Source of the DNA: Halobacteriales archaeon
Lineage (GTDB): Archaea; Halobacteriota; Halobacteria; Halobacteriales; SKNY01
Direction of reading: 5' to 3'
NCBI GenBank assembly: GCA_007118975.1
Contig: SKQO01000004.1
Span: 1-64,000 of the forward strand
Length of the DNA stretch: 64,000 bases
The notes below the pieces were generated by a model that saw only the letters and a list, made by a program, of their open reading frames with translations, was not told the DNA's origin and searched no databases. Each line of letters opens with the position of its first letter. Positions within the stretch are counted from its first letter, which is position 1. A program made the translations under genes and the position numbers. Positions 63,201-64,000 of this stretch are shown here, in pieces.

Positions 63201-64000
63201 TCACACGAGGAACTGGACGCCCGAAAACGCGCCGAAGGCGATCCCCACCGCCGCGACGAACGATCCAGCCCATGCCAGTAGGGTGTATCCAATCTTCGCA
63301 CGACTAATGCCGCCGCTTGCGTAGGCGGCACCCGCACCGGTGACCCCGCTGACGATAATCTGGTTGAACGAGACCGGGACCCCGAACAGTATCGCGATCT
63401 GGGCGATCCCGAAGGACGGGATGAGTGCCGCGAGCGCCCGACGCGGGCCGAGCTGGGCGTAGTCTTGGGAAACTGCTTTTATCATGCGTGGTGCGCCCGT
63501 CCAAGCGCCAATCAGCAATCCGGCACCGCCGCCGACGAGGATCGCCAGGAGGGGGACCATTCCGTCGAGAAGCGGGATCAGCGGACCGACAGCTAGGCCC
63601 ACTTGGCTACCGCCTGCGGAAAACGCGACGATGGCCCCCATTACCAGCGTGAAGCGTTGTTCCCCACCTACCAGATCGCTCCCCACCCAACGGGCCACGA
63701 CCGCCCACCCCAATCCCCCCAGCAACACGGTGACCAGGACTGACGGGACGGGGCTTGCGCGGGCCACGGCGGTGGCGATCGTCGCTCCCTCTCCGGTACC
63801 ACCGAGCACGGCGAATTCGATGTTCGCGAGTATGGCGCCGACGACACCACCAAGGATGGCGATGATCCGGGCTTCCGACATGAGTTCCTCGCGGAGTGCT
63901 CGAGCGATCCCATACGCAATGGCACCCCCGACGATGGGAGTGAACGTCCACATGACGCCGATCTCGAGGTATTTCGGCCAGTTTGGTACGCCACCCGCCG
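63201..64000 (-). CDS. PiT family inorganic phosphate transporter, 5' end beyond window
   Basis: The frame is open to the right edge (GGVPNWPKYLEIGVMWTFTP), so the ATG at 63953 is internal and the gene continues outside. About 266 residues are visible with eight or more membrane helices: IIAILGGVVGAILANIEFAV, FTLVMGAIVAFSAGGSQVGL, RRALAALIPSFGIAQIAILF, and the PiT repeat VPVSFNQIIVSGVTGAGAAY ending before TGA. Such carriers move phosphate with cations. It ends 56 bp before the OGG start. Confidence 0.9.
   Translation of the reverse strand, partial: AGGVPNWPKYLEIGVMWTFTPIVGGAIAYGIARALREELMSEARIIAILGGVVGAILANIEFAVLGGTGEGATIATAVARASPVPSVLVTVLLGGLGWAVVARWVGSDLVGGEQRFTLVMGAIVAFSAGGSQVGLAVGPLIPLLDGMVPLLAILVGGGAGLLIGAWTGAPRMIKAVSQDYAQLGPRRALAALIPSFGIAQIAILFGVPVSFNQIIVSGVTGAGAAYASGGISRAKIGYTLLAWAGSFVAAVGIAFGAFSGVQFLV

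Noticed and set aside
1-64000. CRISPR array
   Set aside because: No run of regularly spaced direct repeats was seen, and no Cas-like protein appears in the ORF track.

Overview
The window is chromosomal DNA of a haloarchaeon (class Halobacteria). The evidence is its archaeal lipid genes (a UbiA-type digeranylgeranylglyceryl phosphate synthase, archaetidylserine decarboxylase and an archaetidylinositol phosphate synthase-like enzyme), a GHMP-type shikimate kinase, RNase P component 4, Mbf1, CDC48, a 7S SRP RNA, several small families that I know only from haloarchaea (DUF5796, DUF5798, DUF5799, DUF5804), an acidic proteome and high GC in the core. I cannot name the genus from sequence alone.

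Region 1 (1 to about 16 kb) is accessory and AT-richer, with many relics. It opens with the C-terminus of an IS transposase, then a small membrane protein, a decayed luciferase-like oxidoreductase and a lone PseM-like methyltransferase. Next comes a three-gene cassette: a T4 gp19-like tube protein, a tail-fibre-like protein with an S74-type chaperone end and coiled coil, and a Tat-exported acidic protein. After that lies a toxin-antitoxin graveyard: a CopG/RelE pair whose toxin frame runs on past its usual end, and a VapBC pair broken by three in-frame stops. Each has a copy of the same structured repeat about 50 bp downstream. A minus-strand relic of an IS1341/TnpB right end with its omega-RNA region follows. 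Then come a Gfo/Idh/MocA oxidoreductase, a penicillin-acylase-family Ntn hydrolase trailed by a broken mtnA fragment (probably carried in with it), an oligogalacturonate-lyase-like propeller, a GNAT acetyltransferase and orphan ORFs.

Region 2 (about 16 to 43.7 kb) is mostly core genome. It holds DUF378, an orphan ABC ATPase, the rnp4-yhbY-mscS run, a Tat-exported beta-propeller, the SRP RNA on the minus strand, DGGGP synthase, DNA polymerase IV, tpiA, mbf1, a convergent lipid/AK6/hisC group, an MBL hydrolase, OsmC, an Lrp regulator overlapping an aminotransferase, purL, PHP, NUDIX, gatCA, a uracil-DNA glycosylase, a second MBL protein, asd, CDC48 and a 44-residue zinc-finger protein missing from the ORF track.

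Region 3 (about 42 to 51 kb) is an aromatic amino acid neighbourhood: aroK and chorismate mutase overlap, and tyrA, aroA and aroC lie nearby, with surE, an Rsm22-like methyltransferase and an M24 peptidase between them. Region 4 (51 to 64 kb) has DUF5804, thiI, a CYTH protein, an FKBP/SlyD isomerase, a RAD55-like protein without a Walker A motif, pyrBI, tenA, an unrecognised TIM-barrel-like protein, a KOW-like small protein, an exosome-associated RNA-binding protein, acylphosphatase, a sugar isomerase / Gfo dehydrogenase / sugar isomerase trio, an OGG-type glycosylase and a PiT phosphate transporter cut by the window edge.

No CRISPR array, rRNA or complete tRNA was recognised. No database search was run; family calls rest on motifs and on memory of homologues.
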